Shown: piece after piece, positions 11,555 through 21,076 of the stretch
Layout of the letters: the number at the start of each line of letters is the position of its first letter
Position numbering within the stretch: position 1 is the stretch's first letter
Source: Zygnema cylindricum
Lineage: Eukaryota > Streptophyta > Zygnematophyceae > Zygnematales > Zygnemataceae
Length of the DNA: 64,000 nucleotides
Assembly: GCA_037447655.1 (NCBI GenBank)
Contig: JBBHKE010001784.1
Coordinates: 184,001 to 248,000 of the forward strand
Direction: 5' to 3'
The notes under the pieces: generated by a model
The model's input: the letters and a program-made list of their open reading frames with translations, nothing else
Database searches by the model: none
Told to the model about the DNA's origin: nothing
Made by a program: the position numbers and the translations under genes

Positions 11555-11566
11555 GGGCTTATACCA
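11555..11566 (-). promoter_or_regulatory. Copia A primer-binding site (initiator-Met tRNA type)
   Basis: Directly inside the 5' LTR, the minus strand reads TGGTATAAGCCC. The well known plant Copia primer site is TGGTATCAGAGC, complementary to the 3' end of initiator-Met tRNA. Eight or nine of twelve positions agree. Confidence 0.75.
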
Positions 11567-12601
11567 TGCAACTCTGAGACCTCTATAAGATCTCAAAGTA
11601 GGCAGCTCTCACGAAGCCTTTAGGATAACCCTGACCCCTTTGTATTTTAGCAAGAATAACTTCCACCCTGGCAGAAAAAAACTCTGACCACCTTTACCCC
11701 TGTAAAGGCAAGACTCCGTTGGGTCGATAGCAAAAAGAATCTCTGAATTTGCTCCCCTGAGCAGTAAGTTATGAAGGGTCAAAGTTGACCTTTTTGTACA
11801 GCATCTCTCTAGGAGAGAAGGTCCAGTTTATCAAAATTATCTAAGTCCTATCTCTCTCTAAAACTCTATCTACTGAAGAACGGCACCAATCATAATAGTG
11901 TATCGTATATAAAGGTACACGTGCCGTTGTACTTTATGTACGGCCATTGTACGACATGGCCAAAAGTCGACACATGTCATTTATGGATTCGTTCCTGGAA
12001 TCCCTAGAGATGTGGTAATCCAATGTGATTGTGCCACATGGCGATTGATGTGACGTCGACCGCAAACCGCCAAAAACCTATTGCGCGATCTTGGCATACT
12101 TCGTGGCGGTCCGATCAAGCCGGATTACAATCGTGGCCGTCATAAATACTTGCGCAATATTTGTTTCGCCTTTGAAATAAAATGCGCGGTATCCGTTTCT
12201 GATGTGCTGTACGTCGTACATTACAAATTGTATCTATGTCTAAATATCCCGTTGAATGAAGATAGTCGATGTGTAAACATTTAAATAACTATCATACACT
12301 ATATCATACATCTCTGGTTTAGACTAGTTGGCTAAGGCTACCAACTACTAGCTACTTTGACGGACGATAAGTACCCGGTTCAAATCTTGGGCCCGTCAAA
12401 TATATTTTGGTAAAATCTACTAACCTAATATCTGTCTCCGTCGCGATAGCATAGGCGGCCATGGCTCTAGCTCCCTCTCCAACTTTCAGTGACTACGACA
12501 AGTGTGGGAGCTGGAGAGAGGAGTTAGAGGCAGACTGCCTCTGCTTCTTTTCTGCATTTTACAAAACCTAGAAAATACTAAAATAACCTTAAATTCCTAC
12601 A
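11567..12601 (-). repeat. Copia A 5' LTR
   Basis: The 1,035-bp partner of 6191-7225. On the element strand it starts TGTAGGAATTTAAGG (two differences from the 3' LTR in the first 15 bases) and ends in GCA against the primer-binding site. Confidence 0.92.
12315..12401 (+). other. tRNA-like module, copy in the 5' LTR
   Basis: The same module as at 6939-7025. The A-box-like TAGACTAGTTGG is at 12320-12331 and the B-box GGTTCAAATC at 12377-12386, with identical 57-bp spacing. Its presence in both LTRs means it was part of the element before insertion. Confidence 0.45.
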
Positions 12602-13679
12602 TAAAATTTAAAATTTGTAGAAAAGTGATAAATCTTAATGATTGTTGTGTGCGTACGTTATCATTGTACCATTTTCGTCTTTAATTTTAAAGGCAAAGTC
12701 CTTTCCCCGAAGGTCCACTGATGTCAAAAATAGCGTTCGCGGATATCATTTGGCAAAGTTTTTTTCGTTGGTTTCAATGGATTTGAATCCACCTTGTATA
12801 ATCGCATATGGCCTTTGCCAATTGTTAAGCTTTTATCGATCGTCAGACGTGGATCATATTTTTTTTTCCAAATATGAAAATTTAACATTTCAAATGTGTG
12901 GTTAGTCTCCTCCTTGAAAATAGTGGAGGACACTCGCGAGAAACTACATAGAATGAGCGGTTTTTTCAAAAACACCAAATAGGAAAATTGACGTTGTTGC
13001 CCCAAAGATTGGAGAATATTGTTGAAACTCTAGTAAACATGTATAAAAAAAATAAAATAAAAAATGCAATACGATCTTTGTATGAAAATGCACTTTTTCC
13101 AGTAAACTACCTCACATTTCGCCCAATGTAGGTTCACCCTAAATAAAAGACTTTGTACGAAATGCTTTTGTCCTTTTGGTGTGTTTATCCGTCACACGTG
13201 TTGTGAATTATTCTCTATCGACATAATATTATCTTTATAAAAATTATACACCTTTGGTCGTCCGTTTGAAAACCTTTTAATATGCCGACTTTTTGTTCGT
13301 CTACACCCTTAAACAACTTGTCCTTCGGCCGACGTTAGCAAACGGGTATTGTTGTCCCTCGGCCCATGTCAGCGATGGGGTAGCTTTGTCCGTCGGCCAA
13401 CGTCACTAAGAGCGTTGTTCTATTAGGCGGTCTCAATAAACATCAAAAATACGTTTACTGACGCCATTGTTCCATTATATAGTGTCAGTAACCGACATTT
13501 TATTTTCGTGGCACACTTTGATTGAATCCACCTAGTAGATGAATAAGATTGTGCTAATTTTCAAAGAATATTTGGCATCAAAGTGTGACCATATATTTGT
13601 ACCAGCGAAGGTAAAAAGTGACTCGTACGACGTATTGAATGATATCTGTACAGGTGGACGAAACTTAAGATTTGTAAGA
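12602..13679. other. Non-coding, right flank of Copia A
   Basis: No supported gene. Around 12,990-13,150 there is weak similarity to 45,610-45,790 (TTGCCC.AAAG, then GAAAATGCA.CTTTTCC, then GGTTCACCCTAA). This fits the idea that Copia A split a dispersed repeat whose other copy lies at 44.8-45.8 kb. A 93-codon minus-strand frame at 12724-13005 has no motif. Confidence 0.45.
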
Positions 13680-14284
13680 GCATACCAGAATTTCAGAATA
13701 GTTAGTGGATGCCTCTGTGAAGGCCCGACTCCCCTAAGTCAAACGCAAAAAGAATTTTTGAATTCGCTCCTTTGAGAAGTGAGTTATGGTTAGCCAATGA
13801 TGGCCTATAAACACAAAAGGTCTCTCAAAGAGAGGCGCCTCAAAAATTGTCCAAGTCCTAAATCCTTTTCTAAACCTCCTACTACTACTATACCTAAACA
13901 ATCAGAAGACATTAAAGTAAGGTACAAAAAGGTACAAATGTTGTGTACTTCTTCTATGGCCATGGTACAACATGGCCGTCCCGCTAACGCGTGTCAATTT
14001 TTGAGCCATAGTTTCTCTCCCCATAATGCCCGCTGTCCACTCATGGCATGCCACGTGTCATCCACCGACATAAGCTCACAAACCGCCAAATGTCCACTCC
14101 GGTGCGTCGTCTCCATTGTGAGCCGTCCGATCGGAATCCAACAATTAATCACGTCCGTTCAAATTCAATGTCGTTTCGTTTTCTAATCCTTTTAATGAAG
14201 TATGTAAAATGTTATGTCTTTAAATACTAATCACATCTATGTAATACTTCATCTTGTCTTAACGGATAAGGCGAACAGCTATGG
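13680..14284 (-). repeat. Copia-type LTR fragment
   Basis: It contains the same block order as the Copia A LTR (GACTCCCCTAAGTC, GCAAAAAGAAT, CCAAGTCCT, GTACAACATGGCC, GCCACGTGTCATCC) and ends near the D-arm-like CTTAACGGATAAGGC at 14258-14272. It is cut at its right side by the start of another LTR-like copy at about 14285. Confidence 0.6.
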
Positions 14285-14660
14285 CAAAACTCTCAGACCT
14301 CTATAGGTCCTCAGATTACGCAGCTCGCATGAAGCCTTTATGATAACCCTGACCCCTTGTGTTTCAACAATAATAACTGTCACCCTGGCAGACAAAAACT
14401 CTGACTACCTTCAACTCTATGAAGGGAAGACTCCCCTGAGTCGATAGCAAAAAGAATCTCTGAATTTGCTCCCCCGAGCAGTAAGTTATGGAGGGTCAAA
14501 GTTGACCTTTCGTATAGAGGCTCTTTGGGAGGTGGGTCTTAACTACAATTTTTTTCTAAGTCCTATCTCTCTCTAAAAACTCTATCTATTGAAGTACAAC
14601 ACCAATCATAATATTGTGTTGTACAGAAAGGTATAGGTGCCAGTGTACTCTTGTTACGGC
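14285..14660 (-). repeat. Copia A-like LTR fragment
   Basis: Close to the first part of the Copia A LTR: CTCAGACCTCTATAGGTCCTCAG, GATAACCCTGACCCC, CACCCTGGCAGAC, CTGAGTCGATAGCAAAAAG and GGTCAAAGTTGACC blocks all match 11572-11800. The similarity ends near 14660, where an opposite-sense LTR/leader begins. Confidence 0.7.
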
Positions 14661-15634
14661 ATGTTGTAATTTATAAATCTTTATTTTCAGTAAATAGGGC
14701 TAAAAATAACTTAGAATATTTTTATAATTAGTCTACTGTAATACTTACCTTAATTAGCGTTATAGTAGCAAAAAGTACAGTAGAGTGTATTGTACTTTTA
14801 TAGGGACACGTGTCGGAAAAAGAACGTATGCGGGTTTTTCGGAGTGGCGCCGACAGTCAGCAACACGCGTCACGCAGTTGACGATTTGATTCACAAGATC
14901 GGACGAACGGGATCCGAACCAAATATTTTTGAAATAAACGGTACAGTTCGACGGTACCATCATCAATTCAATTTGTTCCAATGGACGCTATTCACCTGGG
15001 ACCACAAGCGTGATTCACGAGGGACCACAAGCGTGATTCGAGTGGGACCACAATTGACAAAGCACTCAGGTGCTTCGTACTACACGACTACATTCGGTTG
15101 GACTGTAGCGACTATCGCAGACTAAGCATTGGGAACGTTTTGTGTACAGTTGGAATGTTTTGTGTACGGTTCAATATCTTGAAATATCTGAATAACATTG
15201 TTTTGTAGTTTAGTGTAATAAAAACTAGTGTTCCATTATTCAGGTTTTTAGAAAGTAATAATTAGGGTTTTGAGGTACAGTGACGTACAAGTAGGATGCT
15301 TTGTCGTTAGTCAGGATAATAACCGTAGTAACGGTAACCCAAATTTGTATAGATCAGTAGATACACACTGTGAGTATATAACTTAGGACTTAGCCAATTT
15401 TGTAGTATCTAGTATTGGGAATATGACTTTCTAAGGGTAGTTTTTTGGGAAACTTCCAAACATCATATCTTATGTTTTACTGCGTCATTTAGGCTGCAAT
15501 TTTAAAAATTGTCAGTTTACTATATTTTCTATCACTGTGGCAAATTTGAGGCATATTGGCTATCTGAGTCATATTTTGTGTCAGTTCAAAGCTGGCTGTT
15601 GAGTAGGTACTTTGATAGTTTCTGTTGTTTTTCA
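14661..15634 (+). repeat. LTR/leader of Copia B
   Basis: Precedes the Copia B gag start at 15635 and resembles the leaders at 2820-3678 and 4560-5430. It holds a short tandem repeat of CACAAGCGTGATTC (about 15001-15040), TATATAA at 15375-15381 followed by ACTTAGGACTTAG, and a ~250-bp leader containing TTTTTTGGGAAACTTC, a block also found in the Copia C leader. LTR ends are not resolved. Confidence 0.55.
15375..15397 (+). promoter_or_regulatory. TATA box and GGACTTAG element of Copia B LTR
   Basis: TATATAA is followed by GGACTTAG, the arrangement also found at 3244 and 4999. It probably sets the transcript start of the element. Confidence 0.5.
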
Positions 15635-16914
15635 TGTCTACTTCCACTACTACTGCAGGTCCTCCTTCTGCAACGGTGGGTGTAGTACAACAGGTTATGG
15701 GCCTTTCGTCAAGAATTCCTATCTTCAATGGCCAAAAGTATGCTTATGGGCGGCGATGGTTGAATCGTCGTTTGAAACATCTGACTTATTGGGGGAATTG
15801 GATGGCTCCATTGATGAAATACATTCATCTTGGGCGAAAAAGAATTCAATGGCAAGGAACAATCTAATTCTTTGTATTTCAGAAAATTTGGTCATGTCTC
15901 GACTGAAACTGAAGAAGGCGAGTGAGATTTGGACATCACTAAAATCTGCTTTTGAGAAAGCGAATGTTCATGACGAGCTTTTGGTGGCTGGAAAAATTTG
16001 GGGATACAAATAATCAGGGGGAACTATGGTCGAGTATTGTGAAAATTTTCGTGCCCTCATTGATGCTCACTCTTCTGCTGGGGGGTCATTTCCTGAGTTT
16101 CAACAAGCAGCTGTGCTTACTAGAGGTCTCCCTAAGAGCATGAAGGGTGTGTCTGTTTAATTAAAAAGTCATGATAAAGCTAGCTAGTCATTTCAGTTAG
16201 CGTATAATCTTATATTGGAGGAAGAGACTAATACTAAACTCCTTGAAGGAGAAGGAAAAGTTGAAGCATTTGCCACAGACTTTGACAAAAGAATTCAGAT
16301 TAATCAGAACAAGAGTCAATTTAACTAGAATCAAAATCAGTTTAATCAGAGACATAATAGGTCATCTACTACTTTTTGTTTTTATTTTTGTGAGAAGGGT
16401 CATGGATTCGAGTACTATCCTTAACTGAAGAAGGCTAATGAAACAGGTTTATACAGGCCAGGTTGGCAGCAAAGCCAGTATCACAAAGGCTTTTCAGGAA
16501 ATCCTTCACGTGGAAATGTTCTTTTCTCAGCTTCTACAACTGATGCAGATGAGTCTGTAAGCTTCAATGAGCAAGAGGAGGCGGAGCTATTTGCTATGGC
16601 GGCTGCATTGGAGGGTCCAAAAGATGCAGGTTGGATCATAGACACGGGAACGTCTGCCCACATGTGCTGGAACAAAGCGGCTTTTACAAATATGCAGGAA
16701 ACATCTCCAATAAGTATCTACTATGCTTTTGGCATGAGTGTTCAAACCTCACCTCAGGGTGATGTATCTTTGATGGTAGATGTGGGGGGAAAGTCGGTAG
16801 AAAGAACCCTTCACAATGTTTTGTATGTTCCATACTTTAAGAAAAATCTATTTTCTACATCATTAGTGGAGAGCAAAGGCTTTAAAGTTGTTCTGAAAGG
16901 AGGGAGACAAGTTG
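15635..16914 (+). pseudogene. Copia B gag-protease fragment, 3' truncated
   Basis: The frame starts MSTSTTTAGPPS with a Copia gag N-terminus closely related to that of Copia C. A frameshift near 15,720-15,740 moves to a frame with KVCLWAAMVESSFETSDLL, which ends at a TAA near 16,012. Further stops and shifts follow. A zinc-knuckle remnant near 16,370-16,410 reads CFYFCEKGHGFEYYP and lacks the last Cys. From 16,596 an aspartic protease is open, with the catalytic Asp-Thr-Gly in GWIIDTGTSAHMCW. The frame is joined abruptly at about 16,914 (after GGRQVVS) to inverted sequence from the gag start of a related element. Integrase, RT and RNase H are missing. Confidence 0.85.
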
Positions 16915-17247
16915 TGAGCTGTTGTTCTACAACCACTGGTGCAGGTGGAGGAATAGTAGTAGTAGTAGAAGTAGACACGAAACACTCTTTAAAGCTATCA
17001 AGAATCCTATCAAACAGCTGTTTACAAGTGCTCACCAAATCTTATACAAGCATCCAAACTTCACAAAGCTCTATCAAATTATAGTGTGGCAAAAACACTG
17101 ACAATTCCCAAAGTTGCAATAGAATTGACCTTACAACACTCAAGATATAATACTCAGAAGTTTCCCAAAAAACTGTCTGCAGTTTTACTACTTGGAAGTC
17201 TGGATGCATAATGTGTTCTGAGTCCTAAGTCTTATACTTGTGTTTTA
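16915..17247 (-). pseudogene. Inverted gag start and leader of a Copia C-like element
   Basis: On the minus strand this matches the first ~20 gag codons and the leader of Copia C (21,950-22,280). The start codon position (16976-16978) reads GTG instead of ATG. Together with the LTR at 17261-17720 it looks like the 5' end of a second element in head-to-tail array with Copia C, cut off where it meets Copia B. Confidence 0.75.
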
Positions 17248-17259
17248 CCGGCGATACCA
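17248..17259 (-). promoter_or_regulatory. Primer-binding site of the truncated element
   Basis: The minus strand reads TGGTATCGCCGG immediately inside the LTR. The first seven bases equal the plant initiator-Met tRNA primer site (TGGTATC). Confidence 0.65.
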
Positions 17260-17260
17260 C

Positions 17261-17720
17261 TGTAGCTGAGAGGTGCTTCAAACCACCAAGCTAACACTAA
17301 TCTGACAAGCTACCACTGAGCTGCCCACTAAGTTGACTACAATGATATCTATCGCAGTTGCTCTATATTGTACAGAATCTCATTAAAGATATTGGACGTT
17401 GTGTTTGTCCGTACGGAACATATCAAAGGTAATCGCAGTTGCGTTGTCCTAACTTCGTCGCTGCTTCTTTGTTCTGACAGTGTCGCATATTCGCTGCTGC
17501 GCTGCTCTATTTGCACAGTAGCTATGCTGCTACGCTACTCTGTCTGTATAGCAGCTGCGCTGTTCTGTCTGCGTTGCAGTTGTGTTGTCTTGTTCTGTCT
17601 ACGTTGCAGTTCTGTTGTACTGTACTGAACTCAAGTGATGACGCATGTCCTTGTGAAACTTACGTTACCTTTCTACCGTCCTACTAATTTGTTGAGAGTG
17701 AAAGCTTTCCAAAAACAACA
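17261..17720 (-). repeat. LTR shared by Copia C (3') and a truncated neighbour (5')
   Basis: It begins TG and ends CA on the plus strand. It aligns with the right LTR at 22292-22810 but is ~60 bp shorter because of indels in its repeat-rich middle. On its right, the minus-strand purine run TTTAGGGGAA sits directly before TGTTG, so it serves as the 3' LTR of Copia C. On its left are a primer-binding site and gag leader, so it is also the 5' LTR of another unit. Confidence 0.8.
17455..17632. repeat. GC-richer short tandem array inside the LTR
   Basis: Imperfect units of the type CTGCGCTGCTCTGTCTG recur through this part of the LTR. The equivalent array in the other LTR is at 22,505-22,700. Differences in unit number explain part of the LTR length difference. 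Confidence 0.75.
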
Positions 17721-17730
17721 TTCCCCTAAA
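17721..17730 (-). promoter_or_regulatory. Copia C polypurine tract
   Basis: The minus strand reads TTTAGGGGAA immediately before the TGTTG start of the 3' LTR. Confidence 0.65.
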
Positions 17731-17889
17731 GCTTTAGACTCAGTATACCGACGCAGCTGCGATGACAAACTAGCTCAGCATCGTAACATAGCAATAAAGC
17801 AATTAGCAAGTCACCTAGTCCCACTACATCTCAATGTTGGACTTATCGCAGCGTGGCAGTATAGCAGTGCAGCAATTCAACTATTCACT

Positions 17890-18651
17890 TAATCCCACTG
17901 CGTCCATACAATACTTCAGTTTAGGTGCAGGAAGGGCTTTAGTGAGCATATTAGCAATCATTTTTGCATCTAGAAAATAACATAATTTAATTACTGTAGA
18001 GAACATTTTTTCTCTTACAAAGTGTAATATTACAACCATGTGCTTGCTTTTGAAGTGATGACTCGGGTTAGAAGCAATGGCAATGGCAGCCTGGTTGTCA
18101 CACTAGATCACCTGTGGATCAACCTGCATGTATCCTAGTTCTTGTAACATGGATTTTACCCATAAGAGTTCTTTGAGGGCCGAGCTTGCTGCCATATATT
18201 CTGACTCCATTGTCGACTATGCTCTAGCCTTTTGAAGTTTGCTGCTCCAACAGTAAGTCGCGTTCCCAATTTGTAGAACGAATCCCGTGGTGGACTTCCG
18301 GCTTGGCATGTCGCCATAACTTGCATCACTCCACGTTTGCAGTTTTACTTCTCTTCCGCCTAGTGTGAGTTTGAGGTCTTTGGTTCCTACCAAATATCTT
18401 AAGACTCTCGTTGCTGCATCAAAATCAGATTTTCTCGAATTCTCTAGACTTCTGCTCAGTACCCCAACTGCTGCAGCAATGTCAGGACGGGTACAGTTCA
18501 TGAAATATATTAAGCTTCCCACTATCTGCGTATAAGGTATTAGTGTCATAGGATCATTCTCCCCTAACTCTAAATACTCGCTAACAATGACACCCCTGGT
18601 TCTGTCTCTTCTCCCTCTAACTTCTCCCGAAACTCCATTTGAGTTAGACAT
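17890..18651 (-). pseudogene. Copia C RNase H region
   Basis: Contains PYTQIVGSLIYFMNCTRPDI, TWSDASYGDMPSRKSTTGF (catalytic-type Asp) and, after a TAG at about 18217-18219, STMESEYMAA (Glu) and CDNQAAIAIASNPSHHFKSKH. A second TAG precedes CDNQAA near 18,104. Past this the frame runs to about 17,890. The first stop sits where relatives have Gln (RAQSTME), consistent with CAG to TAG. The domain is complete in outline but cannot be translated without readthrough. Confidence 0.82.
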
Positions 18652-19290
18652 CCGTTTGCCCCCCGCATTCCATACTCATCTAACATGTTTCCAATAGCCT
18701 CTTTTTGAGTCAATTTTATTGCTTTATTATTTCTGTCCCTCTCAACGTGGATACCCAAAATATACTTTGCCTCACCGAGGTCTTTCATCTCGAACCGTGA
18801 GTTTAGAGCAGTTTTGATTTTGTTAAATTCAGCCATTGATTTGCTACTTAATAGTAAATCACCTACATACACCGCTATATACACTTTCCCATTTTCACCC
18901 TTTAGAACGTAGACAGAGTGATCAAAACTTATCCTTTGAAATCCTAGACAAGTCAAAAATTCATCAAGCTTCAGATTCCATTGCTAGGGGCCTATTTAGG
19001 CTAAACAAATATTTTAACAACTTGCATACTAAGTGCTCTTTTCCTGGTTCTGCATTCTTTTCAGGCTGTTGCATGTAAATGGTCTCCACAAGTTCTCCAT
19101 GGAAAAAGGTCGTCTTTACATCCATCTGATGTATTTCCATATCTTCTATAGCACCTAACAGTCAGAAATCTTACAACCGGGGAAAAAGTTTCTTCAAAAT
19201 CAATTCCTTCCTTCAGATTATACCCCTTTGGCACAAGTCTGGCCTTATATCGTTGAATAGTGTTATCAGGATTTAACTTCACCTTGAATA
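18570..19290 (-). pseudogene. Copia C reverse transcriptase with a lost catalytic Asp
   Basis: The N-terminal part is in 19061-19282 ([20 protein letters not shown]) and the palm in 18570-18956 (LTCLGFQRISFDHSVYVLKG-type region). The active-site box at 18858-18869 reads YVGD, where functional Copia RTs have YVDD, so a metal-binding Asp is replaced by Gly. Frameshifts between 18,956 and 19,061 and near 18,640 separate the parts. Either defect alone should abolish activity. Confidence 0.85.
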
Positions 19291-20044
19291 CCCATTTGCT
19301 GCCGATCGCTTTTCAGTCCGGAAGAAGGTCCAAAAGCTCCCATGTTTGAGCCTCCATAATGGACTTCATTTCGTCGTTTGCTGCCTCGATCCAGTGATTC
19401 CGCTGCGGTGATGAGAAGGCCTCTTGGATGGTCAAAGGCCCCCTTTAGGTTGCCGAGTAGGCAAAGTGAGAGCTTGCTTGCAGGCGGCTGCTGGATCTTC
19501 TTACCCCCGGAAATTTTGAGGTTGAGATCGTCAGATGCCGCGCATTGCGCTGGTTTTGATCTGTGTATATTGACCGTTGTTGGTCTAGTTGGAACTGAAC
19601 TTGTTGAGGAACTTGGAGAGAGACGGACTCCGGAGTCACCACCGAAAATTTTTGCATCTGCGGGACAATTTCTTGCATGCAATCTAAAATGACATATTCC
19701 AATACTTTTTGGTGTTTTTGTTGCTCTGTCAATTGAAATAAATCTATGGAGTTAAGCTCATCCTTTACAATAATATTCCGTGCTACAACGATTTTCTGCC
19801 TCTCAAACACAAAGACTCTATAGCCTTTTGAGTGATCATCATATCCTAACAGAATACCTGGTAATCCTTTCGGTTCCATTTTCCATCTATTTGTAGACGT
19901 ATCCAAGATAAAGCATTGACTACCAAAGACCTTGAAATGGCTAACACCTGGTTTGCTACCTCTCCATATCTCGTAAGGAGAAGTTTTTACCGATCTTGAT
20001 CTTATCCTATTCTTAATATAAACTGCACAATTTAGAGCCTCAGC
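19291..20044 (-). pseudogene. Copia C integrase C-terminal region and linker
   Basis: Continues from the integrase: AEALNCAVYIKNRIRS, then WRGSKPGVSHFKVFGSQ, then RWKMEPKGLPGILLGYDDHSKGY (19,445-19,906). The latter blocks are typical of the end of Copia integrases before the RT. The frame changes near 19,450 and the linker to the RT is degenerate. Confidence 0.75.
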
Positions 20045-20686
20045 CTAAAATTTCGGATCCACAGTTTTATCTGCGAGCATCAACCTAGAGCTCTCCGTGA
20101 GAGTTCTATTTAATCTCTCTGACACCCCATTTTGTTCCGGTGAATATGGAACAGTCAACAGATGACTTATACCTTCCTCGAGTAAAAAGGTTTCAAATTC
20201 CTTTGATGTATATTCACCACCATTGTCCGATCTGAGCTGCAAAATAGATAAATTATAAAGCTTTTCAAACCATGCTTTATAGTGTTTGAAGTGACCAAAT
20301 ACTTCACTCTTTTCCTTCATGAAGTAAACTTTTGTAAACCTGGAAAAATCATCTGTGAATGTGACCATATATTTCATGCCCCCGGCAGATGGAACCTTCG
20401 CATGACCTAAAACATCCGAGTGAATTTGTTGTAAAAGTTTTGTTAACCGATGCTCAGACTCTTTAGGAAATGGCAGTCTGTGGATTATGCCTAAAGCGCA
20501 GCCATCACATGTTTTGACCGGTTGATCTGTGATTGATACACCCTCTATTTTGCCAGCAAACACCATTTTTCTCAAGCTATCATAGTTTACATGGCCTAAT
20601 TTTTTATGCCACAACTCATCTGAGTGCAAAACACCGGAGTACAGAACATCATTCTCCTTGGTATTAGCCATATCCATGCGGTACAT
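20045..20686 (-). pseudogene. Copia C pre-integrase and integrase core
   Basis: Open for 213 codons. The zinc-binding pre-integrase has H27 and H32 (WHKKLGH) and C60, C63 (TCDGC), an intact HHCC set. The integrase triad is D91 (IHSDVLG), D154 (LRSDNGGEY) and E190 (NGVSERLNRTL), with D-35-E spacing. The frame ends at a TAG at 20045-20047 where relatives have Trp (KFWAEA in Copia A). An in-frame TAG also separates it from the protease frame upstream. Catalytic residues are all present; only the stops disable it. Confidence 0.88.
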
Positions 20687-21055
20687 CTAGTTATTATCTC
20701 TAGTACATGTAACCGCAACTTTTCCATTTTTGCTAACAATCTGCCGACCATTTTTCACATTAATCTCAAAGCCTTTCCTCTCTACCAAAGACGTAGAAAA
20801 ACAGATTTTCTTAAAGTCAAACACAAATAAGACATTTTGAAAAGTCCTTTCAATTGCCTTTCCTTCTAGATCAAATAGCAAGGTCACATCACCCACAACA
20901 CGAGTCTGTACACTCATTCCACAAGCATAATAAATATTTTTCTCCGACGTTGTTTTTAGATTTTTGTAGATTGCCTTGTTCCAGCACAGGTGGGCTGATG
21001 CTCCTGTATCCATTATCCATCCAGGGTCCTTTGCGCCCTCCATTGCTGCCGCCAT
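20687..21055 (-). pseudogene. Copia C protease region
   Basis: Aspartic protease that cuts the polyprotein. The catalytic triplet is at residues 16-18 of this frame (GWIMDTGASAHLCW), followed by the typical Copia protease end with FFSTSLVE-like and GRQIVS blocks. The frame continues from gag through a single in-frame TAG at 21077-21079 and ends at a TAG just before the integrase frame. Confidence 0.85.
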
Positions 21056-21076
21056 AACGAATAGATTCGTTTCGTC

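Larger units (their letters stand above)
6191..12601 (-). mobile_element. Copia A: full-length, decayed Ty1/copia LTR retrotransposon
   Basis: The element has two 1,035-bp LTRs (6191-7225 and 11567-12601) that align end to end at a constant 5,376-bp offset. Both start TG and end CA on the plus strand. Inside, read on the minus strand, are a primer-binding site next to the right LTR, gag, a zinc-knuckle remnant, protease remnant, integrase, reverse transcriptase and RNase H, then a purine tract against the left LTR. This gag-PR-INT-RT-RH order is diagnostic of Copia. Multiple stops and frameshifts make it non-autonomous now. The 5 bp flanking each end (CGAAC and TAAAA) do not match, so the target-site duplication has decayed or been lost by rearrangement. 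Confidence 0.93.
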
